From Cesiribacteraceae bacterium YIM B00369 (GTDB lineage: Bacteria; Bacteroidota; Bacteroidia; Cytophagales; Cyclobacteriaceae): a stretch of DNA of 62,831 nt. Under the pieces are notes generated by a model. That model was not told the origin of the DNA and ran no database searches. It was given only the letters and a program-made list of their open reading frames with translations. This document shows, piece by piece, positions 35,601-44,446 of this stretch; the stretch's first letter is position 1, and every line of letters starts with the position of its first letter. The DNA lies in NCBI GenBank assembly GCA_017948555.1, contig JAFMYY010000028.1, positions 1 to 62,831 of the forward strand, given 5' to 3'. The position numbers and the translations under genes were made by a program.

Positions 35601-37142
35601 ACGCGATTGCGCAGGCAGATCGTCAGGTATAGTAAATATGCATTTTTCATCCCTGTCGTAACACTTTACCTTTCCCGCTTTAGTACCCACCCATAAGCGG
35701 CCAAGCCTGTCTTCAATTACGCTTCTCACCTCATTCTCCAGCCTGAAATTAGCATCCGGTGTAGGTTCAACATGAGTAAAATTGCTCTTATAGAGGCTCA
35801 GTTTATTCAGCCCTCCCTGGAATGTCCCTACCCACAAGTTCTTTGAGCGGTCTTCCATTATAGATAATACAAGGTTCGAGGAGAGGCTGCCGGGGTTTGC
35901 CGGGCTGTAAAAATACTGATCAAATTCTTTTCTTTCGTTATCGAAACGGCAAAGTCCTCCCCCGTAGAGGCCTAACCAAAGGTATCCGTTGCTGTCTTCA
36001 TAAAAAATGTGCTTTTCACTATCGCCCAGGGGTTCTCTGTATTTCGCATTAAGGTCGTAATAGATTAATTTCTTTTCCACCGGGTCGAACAGTGTAACTC
36101 CCCGCTGGTATGGATTTACCAGCCAGAAATACCCGTTTTCATCAACATAAACAGCATTAAACAGATCGTCATGCTCAGGAGCTGTCTTTCGCTCATCTGA
36201 AATATACCTGTTATAAACAGTTCCTCCTTTGCTGATGTACCATACCCCGGCTTCATCGGTTGTTACAAGTATGGCATTATTATGCCCCATGGCAATAGCA
36301 GTAACAGAAGAATTGAAATTTATGCCTTTGTTCCACCTTTGCAGAGACTCATTGCTGAAAGCATACCTGAACAATCCGTTATTTTCCGTTCCAAACCATA
36401 TTTCATCGGCTGTTTCGCAAACTTTACCAAAGTTAACCGGCTGCTCAGCCTGCAGGTAATTTTTAAAAACAGGTTTAGCGGTAAAGGTATCTGTTTCCAG
36501 GCTCACCAGGCCTTTATCTGTTCCTATCCAGGTAATCCCCCTTTTATCTTGGTGAATAAACCGGATGTGATTTCCCGGAAGGAAACCTGAGGCATCGAAA
36601 TGGTCAATGTTGTAATCTTCAGGATCTGAGGAGCCTGTAAAGCGAATAAGTCCGCCATTTTCAGGTATAATCCAAAGCACTCCCGGCGACCCTTTCACAA
36701 TCGTTTTCGGCCGCACCTGATAAGCAGGATCTTTCTGTTGAATGAGCCTGTCGATATTCAGAAATTTTTCTGTTCCGGGATCAAAACGATGCAGCTGGTT
36801 GTCGAAAGTTCCTACCCAAAGGTAATCCAGTGAATCTTCAACCAGCAGATGGATCCTGTTATTAGACAGACTGTTCAGGTTTCCCGGTTCGGATTTAAAT
36901 ATTTTAAAGTTTGTACCATCGAAGCGGTTGAGTCCGTTGAGAGTCCCGAACCACAAAAATCCTTTCTTATCCTGTACAATACGCCTGATGCTGTTATTTG
37001 ATAATCCGTCATTAATATTAAGCCGCTCAAACTGATTAGGAGAAGCAGCAAAAACATACGTGCCCACTAACCAGAAGAAGAAGAAAACAACCCTCCCTGT
37101 TATTTCGCACCCCGCCTTACCTGAAGTTAATTGTTTTGCCAT
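32655..37142 (-). CDS. Hybrid two-component system regulator (HTCS), pectin PUL type
   Basis: 1495 residues from the ATG at 37142; a GTG eleven codons upstream is less likely because the signal peptide (VVFFFFWLVGTYVFA) follows the ATG. A periplasmic sensor of repeated two-component propeller units (GFLWFGTLNGLNRFD and similar) and a Y_Y_Y domain fills about 870 residues. Then come a membrane helix (WAYFLYSVLLISGIGLITY), a histidine kinase with His979 in DVSHEFKTPLT, an ATPase domain, a receiver domain with Asp1292 in ICDVMMPG, and an AraC-type DNA-binding end. Such proteins sense oligosaccharides and switch on the neighbouring PUL. It faces away from the PUL genes. Confidence 0.95.
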   Translation of the reverse strand: MAKQLTSGKAGCEITGRVVFFFFWLVGTYVFAASPNQFERLNINDGLSNNSIRRIVQDKKGFLWFGTLNGLNRFDGTNFKIFKSEPGNLNSLSNNRIHLLVEDSLDYLWVGTFDNQLHRFDPGTEKFLNIDRLIQQKDPAYQVRPKTIVKGSPGVLWIIPENGGLIRFTGSSDPEDYNIDHFDASGFLPGNHIRFIHQDKRGITWIGTDKGLVSLETDTFTAKPVFKNYLQAEQPVNFGKVCETADEIWFGTENNGLFRYAFSNESLQRWNKGINFNSSVTAIAMGHNNAILVTTDEAGVWYISKGGTVYNRYISDERKTAPEHDDLFNAVYVDENGYFWLVNPYQRGVTLFDPVEKKLIYYDLNAKYREPLGDSEKHIFYEDSNGYLWLGLYGGGLCRFDNERKEFDQYFYSPANPGSLSSNLVLSIMEDRSKNLWVGTFQGGLNKLSLYKSNFTHVEPTPDANFRLENEVRSVIEDRLGRLWVGTKAGKVKCYDRDEKCIFTIPDDLPAQSRFYMHSVYSMLEDRKGNLWIGTKSDGLIRIEGILRSENLHGKGFKVKNVKRDSKTGTSLSVNTVYALLQDSFGQLWVGTYNGGLDLIEDPIAEEVVIKHFRKESEGGFPISDNRVRNLLLDKDQNLWIGTSDGLNLLKKEYLRAENKKFVQFMRDPSNNYSLSNNDIICLHQDRAGNLWAGSYGGGLNQLPPGNYSPENVRFNHFTRTDGLPSDVIYSIIGDGDGNLWIGTDNGLCKFSPETRQVETYQQEDGLGENTFSEAAGVRSANGELIFGHLNGFVRFLPGEISKNSQSFPIVFTDFTIFNERVQPGSEESPLRKSIETTEEIVLKHNQNFIGIEFGVLDFKAPEKTQYSFILENFEEQWNYVVGQKNAVYRGLAPGEYTFKVRGTNSDGVWMDEAKTLKMVILPPFWKTGWAYFLYSVLLISGIGLITYFVRHEIKLQNEVVLERRLTENKLKFYTDVSHEFKTPLTLISGPAEDLLKDPALPAQLRNSVEVIRRNSGRLLNLIEQLLDFRRIQNDKMELKTRYVDLFNFFNDIYLSFLPLAEKKGIRFHFNPGFTALTGWIDPKHVEKIVLNLLSNAFKYAPAGKNIYFDVSLSKTGKMITVRIQDEGKGISRENLDKIFDRFNRVKGEQTEKTDSSGIGLSLTRDLTYLHKGQIEVESIVSSGSVFTVTLPIGEEFYGEDEKIMSTLLDHVPPGEHRQIDIESLVSNVEKGETHTGHMATKSSLLIIEDNDDLRNYLCEKFRKYFVVSSAPDGVQGLDSAVKIMPDLIICDVMMPGLTGFELTQQLKQNTHTSHIPVILLTGCSTDEQKVKGIGIGADDYITKPFNFEYLKVRSEKIIEQRKMLKEKFTTEPEIKVSELTEAPADQQFLNKVIALVEEKMSDPDFNVDSLIKELSCSRTFFYKKLKGISGYSPNEFVRTIRMKKAAQMLRSGDYSVAETSYEVGISDPNYFSKCFKTHYGETPSVYCKKHKMAS

Positions 37143-37389
37143 TTTAACTAAAAATAAAATAATATTCGCCAACACTTTAAATTTACTGATTTTCAGGTTA
37201 AAAAAACAGTTTGTCCTGTTAAATATGGATGATATTCCAGATGAAATATATGGAATATCCCCACCTTACATACATGATTCAGAACAGGAATCAATTTTTA
37301 CGCAATCGATTACGATGCGCTTTGGCAAGATAATAAATCAGGGAACTAACAGCTATCTTCCAACCATTCACTTTTGATTTTTAACTGAA
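37143..37389. promoter_or_regulatory. Divergent promoter region between HTCS and the PUL
   Basis: The 247-base gap contains a perfect 9-base inverted repeat, GATATTCCA and TGGAATATC, at 37231-37239 and 37251-37259. A smaller one, AACAG and CTGTT, lies at 37206-37220. Either could be the HTCS binding site. No clear -33/-7 pair was found by eye. Confidence 0.4.
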
Positions 37390-39666
37390 ATGAAAAATAC
37401 TCCACTAAAACAAATTCCTGTAAACAGTTTCAATCATCCTAAGCCTATGAGAAGATTTACTACTATTCCAATTTATTCACTGCTACTGCTCCTGCTGTTT
37501 TCCGGCTGTAAGGAACAGGCATTCGATGAGCATTATGAACGGCCCGACTGGCTCCGTGGCAATGCCTGGAAGGTTCTGGAAGAAGAAGGTAATTATACCA
37601 TTTTCCTTGATGCCGTTGAAAAGGCCGGCTTCAGAAGCCTGGTGGAAGGAAAGGGTATTTTAACCGTAATAGCACCGGACGACAATGCAATGGAAATCTA
37701 TATGCAAAAAGAAGGATTGAGTTCCATTGACCAGCTATCTCCTGCTGAACTGAAAAAGCTTGTGGGATACCACCTCGTTTATTATGCTTTTGGCCAGCGG
37801 CGCTTTGCCAACTATAATCCTGAAGGCACCGATGCCGAAGAAGTGGCTAATACAGCAGGCCTTAATTATAAGCACCGCACCAAAAGCCGCGATACTCTTT
37901 CAGTAATGATGGACGAGGTGGAAGGAAAGGAAAGAATGATTTTCCATAAAGAGCGCTTCCTCCCTGTTTTTTCCAGCTACATCTTTGATTCCAAAAACAT
38001 AGATGCTAAATATAATTATGAGTTTTTCTACCCCAACAGCACCTGGGCAGGAACAGGAGAAGGTTTCAATATTTCCAATGCAACCGTTGCGGAATATGCT
38101 ATACCTACTGATAATGGCTACCTCTACCTGGTAAATAATGTGGTTGAGCCGCTGGAAACAGTTTATAACCAGTTAAAGGAAGAGGAAAACTACACCTCCT
38201 TTATTTCAATGTACGACCGTTTTAAGGAATTCTGGTTCGATGAGCAGACCACCCGCCAGTATGCAGCCCTGGGAGATTCCCTGTTTATATTAAAACATAC
38301 AAGTCTCCCCCAGATTGGCTCCGAATGGACCTACAATGGTGAGTTTGGTTTGCCCGATTATGCCAATCTTCCTGAGCTGTCGGCCAAAGCATTTAATGTT
38401 TTTGCACCGGACAATGCAGCTATGAACCGGTTTTTCCAGGATTACTGGGCTCCATATTATTCTTCTATTGAAGAAGTGGACCACCTGCCAGTGGCTTATT
38501 TGCTCTACAACCACGTGTACGAGGGAAGTATTGTATTTCCGGAAGAAATTACAAAAGGTGAAATTACGAGTACCTTCGGCAACCCCATTATTTTTGATCC
38601 TGATAAAGATGTGGAGGACAAAAAAATAGCTGTTAACGGTGCTTTTTACGGTTTGAATAATGTGGTGGTTCCGGATATGTTCAACAGTGTTACCGGACCT
38701 CTTTTCCGGAATCCTGAGTATAAATTGTTTCTCTATATGGCTCATCAGGCAAACCTGATCCAGCCACTTATGGGAGATGCACTGGATTTTACCCTCTTTA
38801 TTCCAAACGATGAGGTAATTCTGAGTACAATATATGGTGGAAGTTACATTTATTGGTACGACCCGAACCGCCTTGTTTTTGGCGATGAAGAAATACAGGT
38901 TGAAAACTCAGAAGGATTAAAAGTAACGATGAGCCAGGGAGCTATGGCCCGCTTTGTAAACGATCATATCGTTACAGAGGAAATTACTTCCATAAGTGGC
39001 AAAAAGGTATACCGTACCCGTAATCCTTTCAGCTACCTGTATATAACGGATAAAGGGGTGGCATCGGGCAGCTCTTATAACCTGCCCGATGAGGAAACTC
39101 ATTTTATAAATGTGGAACCTGTAAGCGGCGACTGGTTAAACGGAAAAGTTTACGAAACTGAAACAGCTCTTATCCGCGAAGAAGGAAGCTTTAAATACCT
39201 GATAGGTGCAGCTACTTCCGGCATCAGTACCTTACAGGAATTTTCAGAATTCTCCATACTGCTTAATCAGGCCGGTCTTATTGATCAGGACAGGGAGCTG
39301 ACCTTTCTTTTCGGTGATAATTTTTTACTGTTCGCGCCTGCAAACGAAGCCATACTGGAGGCTAAAGAGCAGGGCCTTATCCCTGAAAATAAAGCAGCGC
39401 TGGCTAATTACCTGAAATACTACTTCGTACCTGTTTCTTCCAATGGTCTTAATGATTATCCCTTCCCCGGATTTGGCGTTGAAGGAGAGCTGAAAACTGC
39501 CCGGATAAGCTCCGGTGAACCGGCTGTATTAAGCCTTGATGACAGCGGCACCTCCCTGCAGGTAACCGATGGAAGCGGAATTACCGCAAATGTGGTGAAT
39601 GAATTTCCGCGCATTTTCATGGATGGAGCCATTTACCAGATCGACGGGGTACTTAAAGCAGAATAA
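37390..39666 (+). CDS. Multi-FAS1-domain lipoprotein, first PUL gene
   Basis: 758 residues if started at 37390. The ATG at 37447 (MRRFTTIPIYS) gives a more standard signal peptide and may be the true start. The lipobox is at LFSGC. Fasciclin-type segments repeat about four times; each has the pattern of a short helix, then TVIAPDDNAM or NVFAPDNAAM-like strands, then an ending such as GLNNVVVP or IYQIDGVL. FAS1 domains mediate adhesion or binding. As first gene before susC, it is a candidate surface glycan-binding protein, which is inference from position. Confidence 0.8.
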   Translation: MKNTPLKQIPVNSFNHPKPMRRFTTIPIYSLLLLLLFSGCKEQAFDEHYERPDWLRGNAWKVLEEEGNYTIFLDAVEKAGFRSLVEGKGILTVIAPDDNAMEIYMQKEGLSSIDQLSPAELKKLVGYHLVYYAFGQRRFANYNPEGTDAEEVANTAGLNYKHRTKSRDTLSVMMDEVEGKERMIFHKERFLPVFSSYIFDSKNIDAKYNYEFFYPNSTWAGTGEGFNISNATVAEYAIPTDNGYLYLVNNVVEPLETVYNQLKEEENYTSFISMYDRFKEFWFDEQTTRQYAALGDSLFILKHTSLPQIGSEWTYNGEFGLPDYANLPELSAKAFNVFAPDNAAMNRFFQDYWAPYYSSIEEVDHLPVAYLLYNHVYEGSIVFPEEITKGEITSTFGNPIIFDPDKDVEDKKIAVNGAFYGLNNVVVPDMFNSVTGPLFRNPEYKLFLYMAHQANLIQPLMGDALDFTLFIPNDEVILSTIYGGSYIYWYDPNRLVFGDEEIQVENSEGLKVTMSQGAMARFVNDHIVTEEITSISGKKVYRTRNPFSYLYITDKGVASGSSYNLPDEETHFINVEPVSGDWLNGKVYETETALIREEGSFKYLIGAATSGISTLQEFSEFSILLNQAGLIDQDRELTFLFGDNFLLFAPANEAILEAKEQGLIPENKAALANYLKYYFVPVSSNGLNDYPFPGFGVEGELKTARISSGEPAVLSLDDSGTSLQVTDGSGITANVVNEFPRIFMDGAIYQIDGVLKAE

Positions 39667-39683
39667 AAGAAAATATTTAAATT

Positions 39684-42600
39684 ATGAAAATACACTATAC
39701 CATAACATGCCTCCTGTTGCTGCTTTGCGGGCACCTTCAGGCCCAGAACAGGGTATTGACAGGTTCGGTAAAAGATACTCAGGGGGAGCCTCTTATAGGA
39801 GCCAGTATTTATTTTGAAAATGAACAGAACCGTACCATAGGAGGTGTAACAGCCGACCTTAGCGGTAACTATAAACTTTCAATTCCAAAAGGAGAAAACT
39901 TAACAGTTGTATCATCTTATGTAGGCTACCAGACACAAAAGGTACCTTTGGGTAACCAGACCACCCTTAACTTTGTGCTGGTGGAAGACAGCAAAACACT
40001 GGAAGCGGTGGAAGTTACTGCAGAAAGAGCGGCTACCAACTCCTTAGGAATCACGGAATTCGAACAGGTTACCGCCACCCAGAAGTTTGATGTGGAGAAG
40101 CTGGAAGGCCAGCCAATTACCTCCATTGAAGCAGGCCTGCAGGGCCGCCTGGCAAATGTGGATATTATATCAGGCGGCGATCCGGGCTCACGCAGCTCCA
40201 TCCGTATACGGGGTACAGCATCCCTTAATGCCAATGCCGAGCCCCTTATTGTAATCGACGGTGTTCCTTACCCTACCACCATCCAGGACGATTTTAACTT
40301 TGCCACTGCCAACGACGAGGATTTTGGTGCCCTGGTTAATATATCTCCAAACGACATTGCCTCAATTGAAGTACTGAAAGATGCTGCTGCCACCGCGATC
40401 TGGGGTACTCAGGGAGCGAACGGTGTTCTGGTTTTTACCACTAAAAAAGGGGTTAAAGGAAAAACAAGATTTTCTTTCTCCTCTAAATTCGACATAAAAA
40501 ATGAGGCACGCACAATTCCAATGCTGGACGGCTCTCAATATGTAAGCCTTGTGCAGGACGCAATCTGGAATTCTATTAATGATATTGGCTACCAGCAGGG
40601 CCTTAATTATACACGTGATCTTTACCAGACCAACGAAATTAATTTTGATCCGGATTGGGTTTATTTTGATGAATACAACCAGAACACAGACTGGATCGAC
40701 GAGGTTACCCGTACCGGTTATTTTACCGATAATAATTTTTCCCTTAGCGGAGGCGGTGAGAAAGCTATTTACCGGGTGTCGCTGGGCTACCTTAATGACC
40801 AGGGAACTACTATTGGCACTGACTTCAGCCGTTTTTCTTCTGTAATTAATGTTAACTATAAATTCTCCGACAGGCTCCGCATTAATGCCGACCTTACCTA
40901 TGGCCAGAGTAAAAAGAACGGCAGCTGGACAATGGATAAGCTGCCTTCCCCAAGGGGAGCGGCAATGACTAAAATGCCCAACATGAGTCCTTATGTAATC
41001 GATGAAAACGGGAACAGAACAGACCAGTATTTCACCCCGCTGCAAAACTTCCAGGGCAATTTTATAGATGACAAAAGTTACAATCCCGTAGCCATGGTGA
41101 ATGAGTCGGTTAACCGTACATCAGGAGAAAATGCCAGGGCTATTTTCAGGCTTGAATATAATGTTTTGCGCGACCTTACCTACATTGGAACCCTTGGTTT
41201 CGATATGCGCTCCAATAAGAACAAAAAGTTTTTGCCCCAGTCAGTTACGGGAGTTTTATGGACTGACCCTTACTTTAACAGAAGCTCCGACCTTCTCTCA
41301 GACCAGCTATACCTGAATACAGAGAACAAGTTCATTTACAATAAATACCTTACTGAGAAGCATAAAATATTGCTGACCGGTATTGTGCAAACGAATGAAG
41401 GCCATAATTACAGCTATGTAAGTGAAACCAGCGGAAACTCTTCCACCTCGCTGGGTGATCCCACTTCCGGCTCTGCAGTATCTAAAATGGAATCAGGAAA
41501 TTCCATGACCAGAAAGTTCAGAGCCATTGCTAATGCAAATTATATGTTCGACAACCGGTATATTATAAATGCAGGTTATGGCTACGAGGCTAACTCCAGC
41601 CTGGGTGCTAACAGCCGCTGGGCGGGCTTCCCATCTGTAGGGGCTGCATGGCATTTTGCAGAAGAAGGATTCCTGAGGGATAGTGATGTAATCCAGTTAG
41701 GAAAGTTAAGGTACAGCTGGGGTGAGTCCGGTAACGCTCCAGACGGGGCCTTTCCATACTTTGGTACATTCAGCCCTATCACCCCCGGTTATATGGGTAT
41801 GGATGCCATTTCTCCGGCAACCCTGCAGCTCGACAACCTGAAATGGGAAACTGTAACCCAGTCAAACATAGGAATTGACCTGTACCTTTTCAACCGCCTT
41901 AACTTAACTGTTGATGTGTATAATAAGGTTACCACCGACCTGCTGCAAAAAGATATTAACCTCCCCTCCTCCACCGGTTTTGGAAAGGTTAAATATTTTA
42001 ACTCGGGTTCCATGTCTAATAAAGGCTGGGAAGTGCTGCTGAATTACGACCTTATTCAAAAGGTAAATACAGGAGGCGAGTTTGGTGCATCGCTTAACTT
42101 CAACATATCTAAAAATGTAAACGAAATAGTTGAGCTGCCTGAAAACCTGGAGTTTGAACAGTATGAATTTGATAATGGCAAATATGCACACAGAGTTATT
42201 GAGGGGAATCCGCTCGGCTCCTTTTACGGATACCGTTACCTGGGTGTTTATCAGAATGTAAAGGAAACCTTTGCCCGCGACGGGGAGGGAGAATTAATGA
42301 CCGACATAATCGGAGAGCAGGTATACATCAGGAACGGTTTTGAGAAGGTATTTCCCGGCGATGCCAAATATGAAGATGTAAACAATGATGGTGTAATTAA
42401 CCAATACGATATTGTGTACCTGGGCAATGCCATGCCACTCATGACTGGAGGCGGAGGATTCAATTTAATGTTCCGCAACTGGACCCTCTCAACTTTTTTC
42501 CACGCCCGCTATGGCCAGAAGGTAATAAACCAGGCCCGCATGAACACAGAAAGTATGCGTGGCTCCGGTAACCAGAGTTATGCAGTGCTTAAGCGCTGGA

Positions 42601-42929
42601 GACATGAAGGCGATGATACAGATATACCACGTGCTTTATACAGCCGTGGCTTCAACTACCTTGGGTCCGACAGATTCATGGAAGACGGATCATTTATCCG
42701 CCTGAAAACAGTATCCTTAAAATATTCTGTTCCTGCTTCCTTACTGAAGCAGTATGGAATTGGCAACCTTGATTTTTGGGCAACGGGTTATGACCTCCAC
42801 ACCTGGACTAACTATTCCGGACAGGATCCTGAAGTTTCGCTCTCGCCCAATGTGTACATGCTGAGTGTGGACAATGCAAGCACCCCAAGGCCACGGCGTT
42901 TTGCGGTAGGTTTTACCATGAACTTTTAA
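39684..42929 (+). CDS. SusC/RagA-type TonB-dependent outer membrane transporter (first pair)
   Basis: 1081 residues. A signal peptide ends near LQAQ, followed by a carboxypeptidase-regulatory-like domain (LTGSVKDTQGEPLIGASIYF), a plug domain with the SusC signature (SSIRIRGTASLNANAEPLIVIDG is part of it) and a beta-barrel ending in aromatic FTMNF. It would import oligosaccharides together with the SusD protein encoded 12 bases downstream, energised by TonB. Seventeen bases separate it from the FAS1 gene. Confidence 0.96.
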   Translation: MKIHYTITCLLLLLCGHLQAQNRVLTGSVKDTQGEPLIGASIYFENEQNRTIGGVTADLSGNYKLSIPKGENLTVVSSYVGYQTQKVPLGNQTTLNFVLVEDSKTLEAVEVTAERAATNSLGITEFEQVTATQKFDVEKLEGQPITSIEAGLQGRLANVDIISGGDPGSRSSIRIRGTASLNANAEPLIVIDGVPYPTTIQDDFNFATANDEDFGALVNISPNDIASIEVLKDAAATAIWGTQGANGVLVFTTKKGVKGKTRFSFSSKFDIKNEARTIPMLDGSQYVSLVQDAIWNSINDIGYQQGLNYTRDLYQTNEINFDPDWVYFDEYNQNTDWIDEVTRTGYFTDNNFSLSGGGEKAIYRVSLGYLNDQGTTIGTDFSRFSSVINVNYKFSDRLRINADLTYGQSKKNGSWTMDKLPSPRGAAMTKMPNMSPYVIDENGNRTDQYFTPLQNFQGNFIDDKSYNPVAMVNESVNRTSGENARAIFRLEYNVLRDLTYIGTLGFDMRSNKNKKFLPQSVTGVLWTDPYFNRSSDLLSDQLYLNTENKFIYNKYLTEKHKILLTGIVQTNEGHNYSYVSETSGNSSTSLGDPTSGSAVSKMESGNSMTRKFRAIANANYMFDNRYIINAGYGYEANSSLGANSRWAGFPSVGAAWHFAEEGFLRDSDVIQLGKLRYSWGESGNAPDGAFPYFGTFSPITPGYMGMDAISPATLQLDNLKWETVTQSNIGIDLYLFNRLNLTVDVYNKVTTDLLQKDINLPSSTGFGKVKYFNSGSMSNKGWEVLLNYDLIQKVNTGGEFGASLNFNISKNVNEIVELPENLEFEQYEFDNGKYAHRVIEGNPLGSFYGYRYLGVYQNVKETFARDGEGELMTDIIGEQVYIRNGFEKVFPGDAKYEDVNNDGVINQYDIVYLGNAMPLMTGGGGFNLMFRNWTLSTFFHARYGQKVINQARMNTESMRGSGNQSYAVLKRWRHEGDDTDIPRALYSRGFNYLGSDRFMEDGSFIRLKTVSLKYSVPASLLKQYGIGNLDFWATGYDLHTWTNYSGQDPEVSLSPNVYMLSVDNASTPRPRRFAVGFTMNF

Positions 42930-42941
42930 TCAGATCCAATT

Positions 42942-44438
42942 ATGAAAAAGATTTATATAAGCTTATTTATTGTTTTATTCAGCCTTAACTCCTGTAATGA
43001 GTGGCTGGATGTAATGCCCCAAAACGACCAGACGAGCACCGAATACTGGCAAACAAAAGAAGAAGTGGAAGCAGTATTAGGAGCCGGTTATGTGAGACTG
43101 AGGGAATGCCTGGACCTCATGCTGGTATGGGGCGACTTAAGGGGAAATTCAATGGCACTGTCGGTGGTTACCTCTGATGAAACTGACCTGATGTACCTGA
43201 AAAACTGGAATATTATACCCACAAACGATTACAGCAAGTGGGATAAGTTTTACCAGGTTATCAACTATGCAAACATGGTTATTGCTTATGGTCCTTCGGT
43301 GGTGGACAAAGATCCTTCCTTCAGTGCTCCGGTAATGAATTCTCTTTTATCTGAAGCTTATTACCTGCGGGCGCTCTCCTATTTCTATCTTACCAGAACA
43401 TTCCGTGATGTTCCCCTGATCCTGGAACCTTATATGACAGATCAGCAGTCGTACGAAATTCCGAAATCAGAGCAGTCTGTTATTTTTGAACAGATAATTC
43501 TGGACCTGGAAACTGCACTAGGCTCAGCCAAGGAGGTGTTTTCCGAAACATGGTCTACTAAGGGACGGGCAACAAAATGGGCCATTTACGCCACCCTTGC
43601 AGATGTGTACCTCTGGACAGGCGACTACGAAAAATGTATAACAGCCTGTGATGAAGTAATCAATTCAGGACGGGTGGGATTGATCCAGGGCGTCAAAAAC
43701 GGCAAAAACAACTGGTACACTATTTTTTACCCGGGCAACAGCAACGAAAGCATTTTTGAACTGCAGTTCGACCCCATGCAGAACCAGCGGAATGACCTTA
43801 TGAATTGGTTCACCCCTCCTGTTAACAGGTACAGCATATCAACTAATATGGTCCTTCTGTTCCAAAGCACTGAGGATATCCGTTCAGAGGATGCTACTTT
43901 TATTTTACCCAGTGGCAACATCTGGAAATACAGAGGAATAGAAGCGGGAGGCGGAGCCACCAGCGGCACCACCCTTCCAAGATCAGACGCCAGGGATTTA
44001 TCTCCTAACTGGATCGTGTACAGGGTGGCAGATATTTACCTGATGAAGGCGGAAGCTTTAATCATGAAAGGAGCGGAAAATTATGGGCCTGCCACAGATA
44101 TTATTAACCAGATCCGTACCCGTGCAGGCATAACGCTCCCGCTTTCGCAGGGATCGAACGAAAGGGAAATGCTGAGCCTTGTGCAGGACGAAAGAGCCCG
44201 TGAATTTGTGGCAGAAGGAAAACGCTGGTTCGACCTGTTGCGGATGGCTCAGAGAGATGGCTATAAATACAAGGATTACCTCATCAGCCAGATTATTTCC
44301 GGTGCCGACCCGAGCTATGCACCTGTTATAACCTCCAAACTACAGGATGAAAACAGCCACTACCTGCCCATACATTTCGATGAACTGCTGGTAAACCGGC
44401 AACTCGTGCAGAACCCTTATTACAGCAACTTAAATTAA
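42942..44438 (+). CDS. SusD/RagB-type surface glycan-binding lipoprotein (first pair)
   Basis: 498 residues with a lipobox at LNSC followed by NEWLDVMPQND, the usual SusD opening. TPR-like helical segments (AYYLRALSYFYLTRTFRDVPL, shortened here, and IYATLADVYLWTGDYEK) and the conserved late region (RAREFVAEGKRWFDLLRMA) confirm the family. It caps the SusC barrel and captures oligosaccharides. Eight bases separate it from the next FAS1 gene. Confidence 0.96.
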   Translation: MKKIYISLFIVLFSLNSCNEWLDVMPQNDQTSTEYWQTKEEVEAVLGAGYVRLRECLDLMLVWGDLRGNSMALSVVTSDETDLMYLKNWNIIPTNDYSKWDKFYQVINYANMVIAYGPSVVDKDPSFSAPVMNSLLSEAYYLRALSYFYLTRTFRDVPLILEPYMTDQQSYEIPKSEQSVIFEQIILDLETALGSAKEVFSETWSTKGRATKWAIYATLADVYLWTGDYEKCITACDEVINSGRVGLIQGVKNGKNNWYTIFYPGNSNESIFELQFDPMQNQRNDLMNWFTPPVNRYSISTNMVLLFQSTEDIRSEDATFILPSGNIWKYRGIEAGGGATSGTTLPRSDARDLSPNWIVYRVADIYLMKAEALIMKGAENYGPATDIINQIRTRAGITLPLSQGSNEREMLSLVQDERAREFVAEGKRWFDLLRMAQRDGYKYKDYLISQIISGADPSYAPVITSKLQDENSHYLPIHFDELLVNRQLVQNPYYSNLN

Positions 44439-44446
44439 CCCGACCT

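Noticed and set aside
37143-37175. GTG start upstream for the hybrid regulator
   Set aside because: The ATG at 37142 is followed by a normal signal peptide, while the GTG would add a second hydrophobic stretch in front of it.
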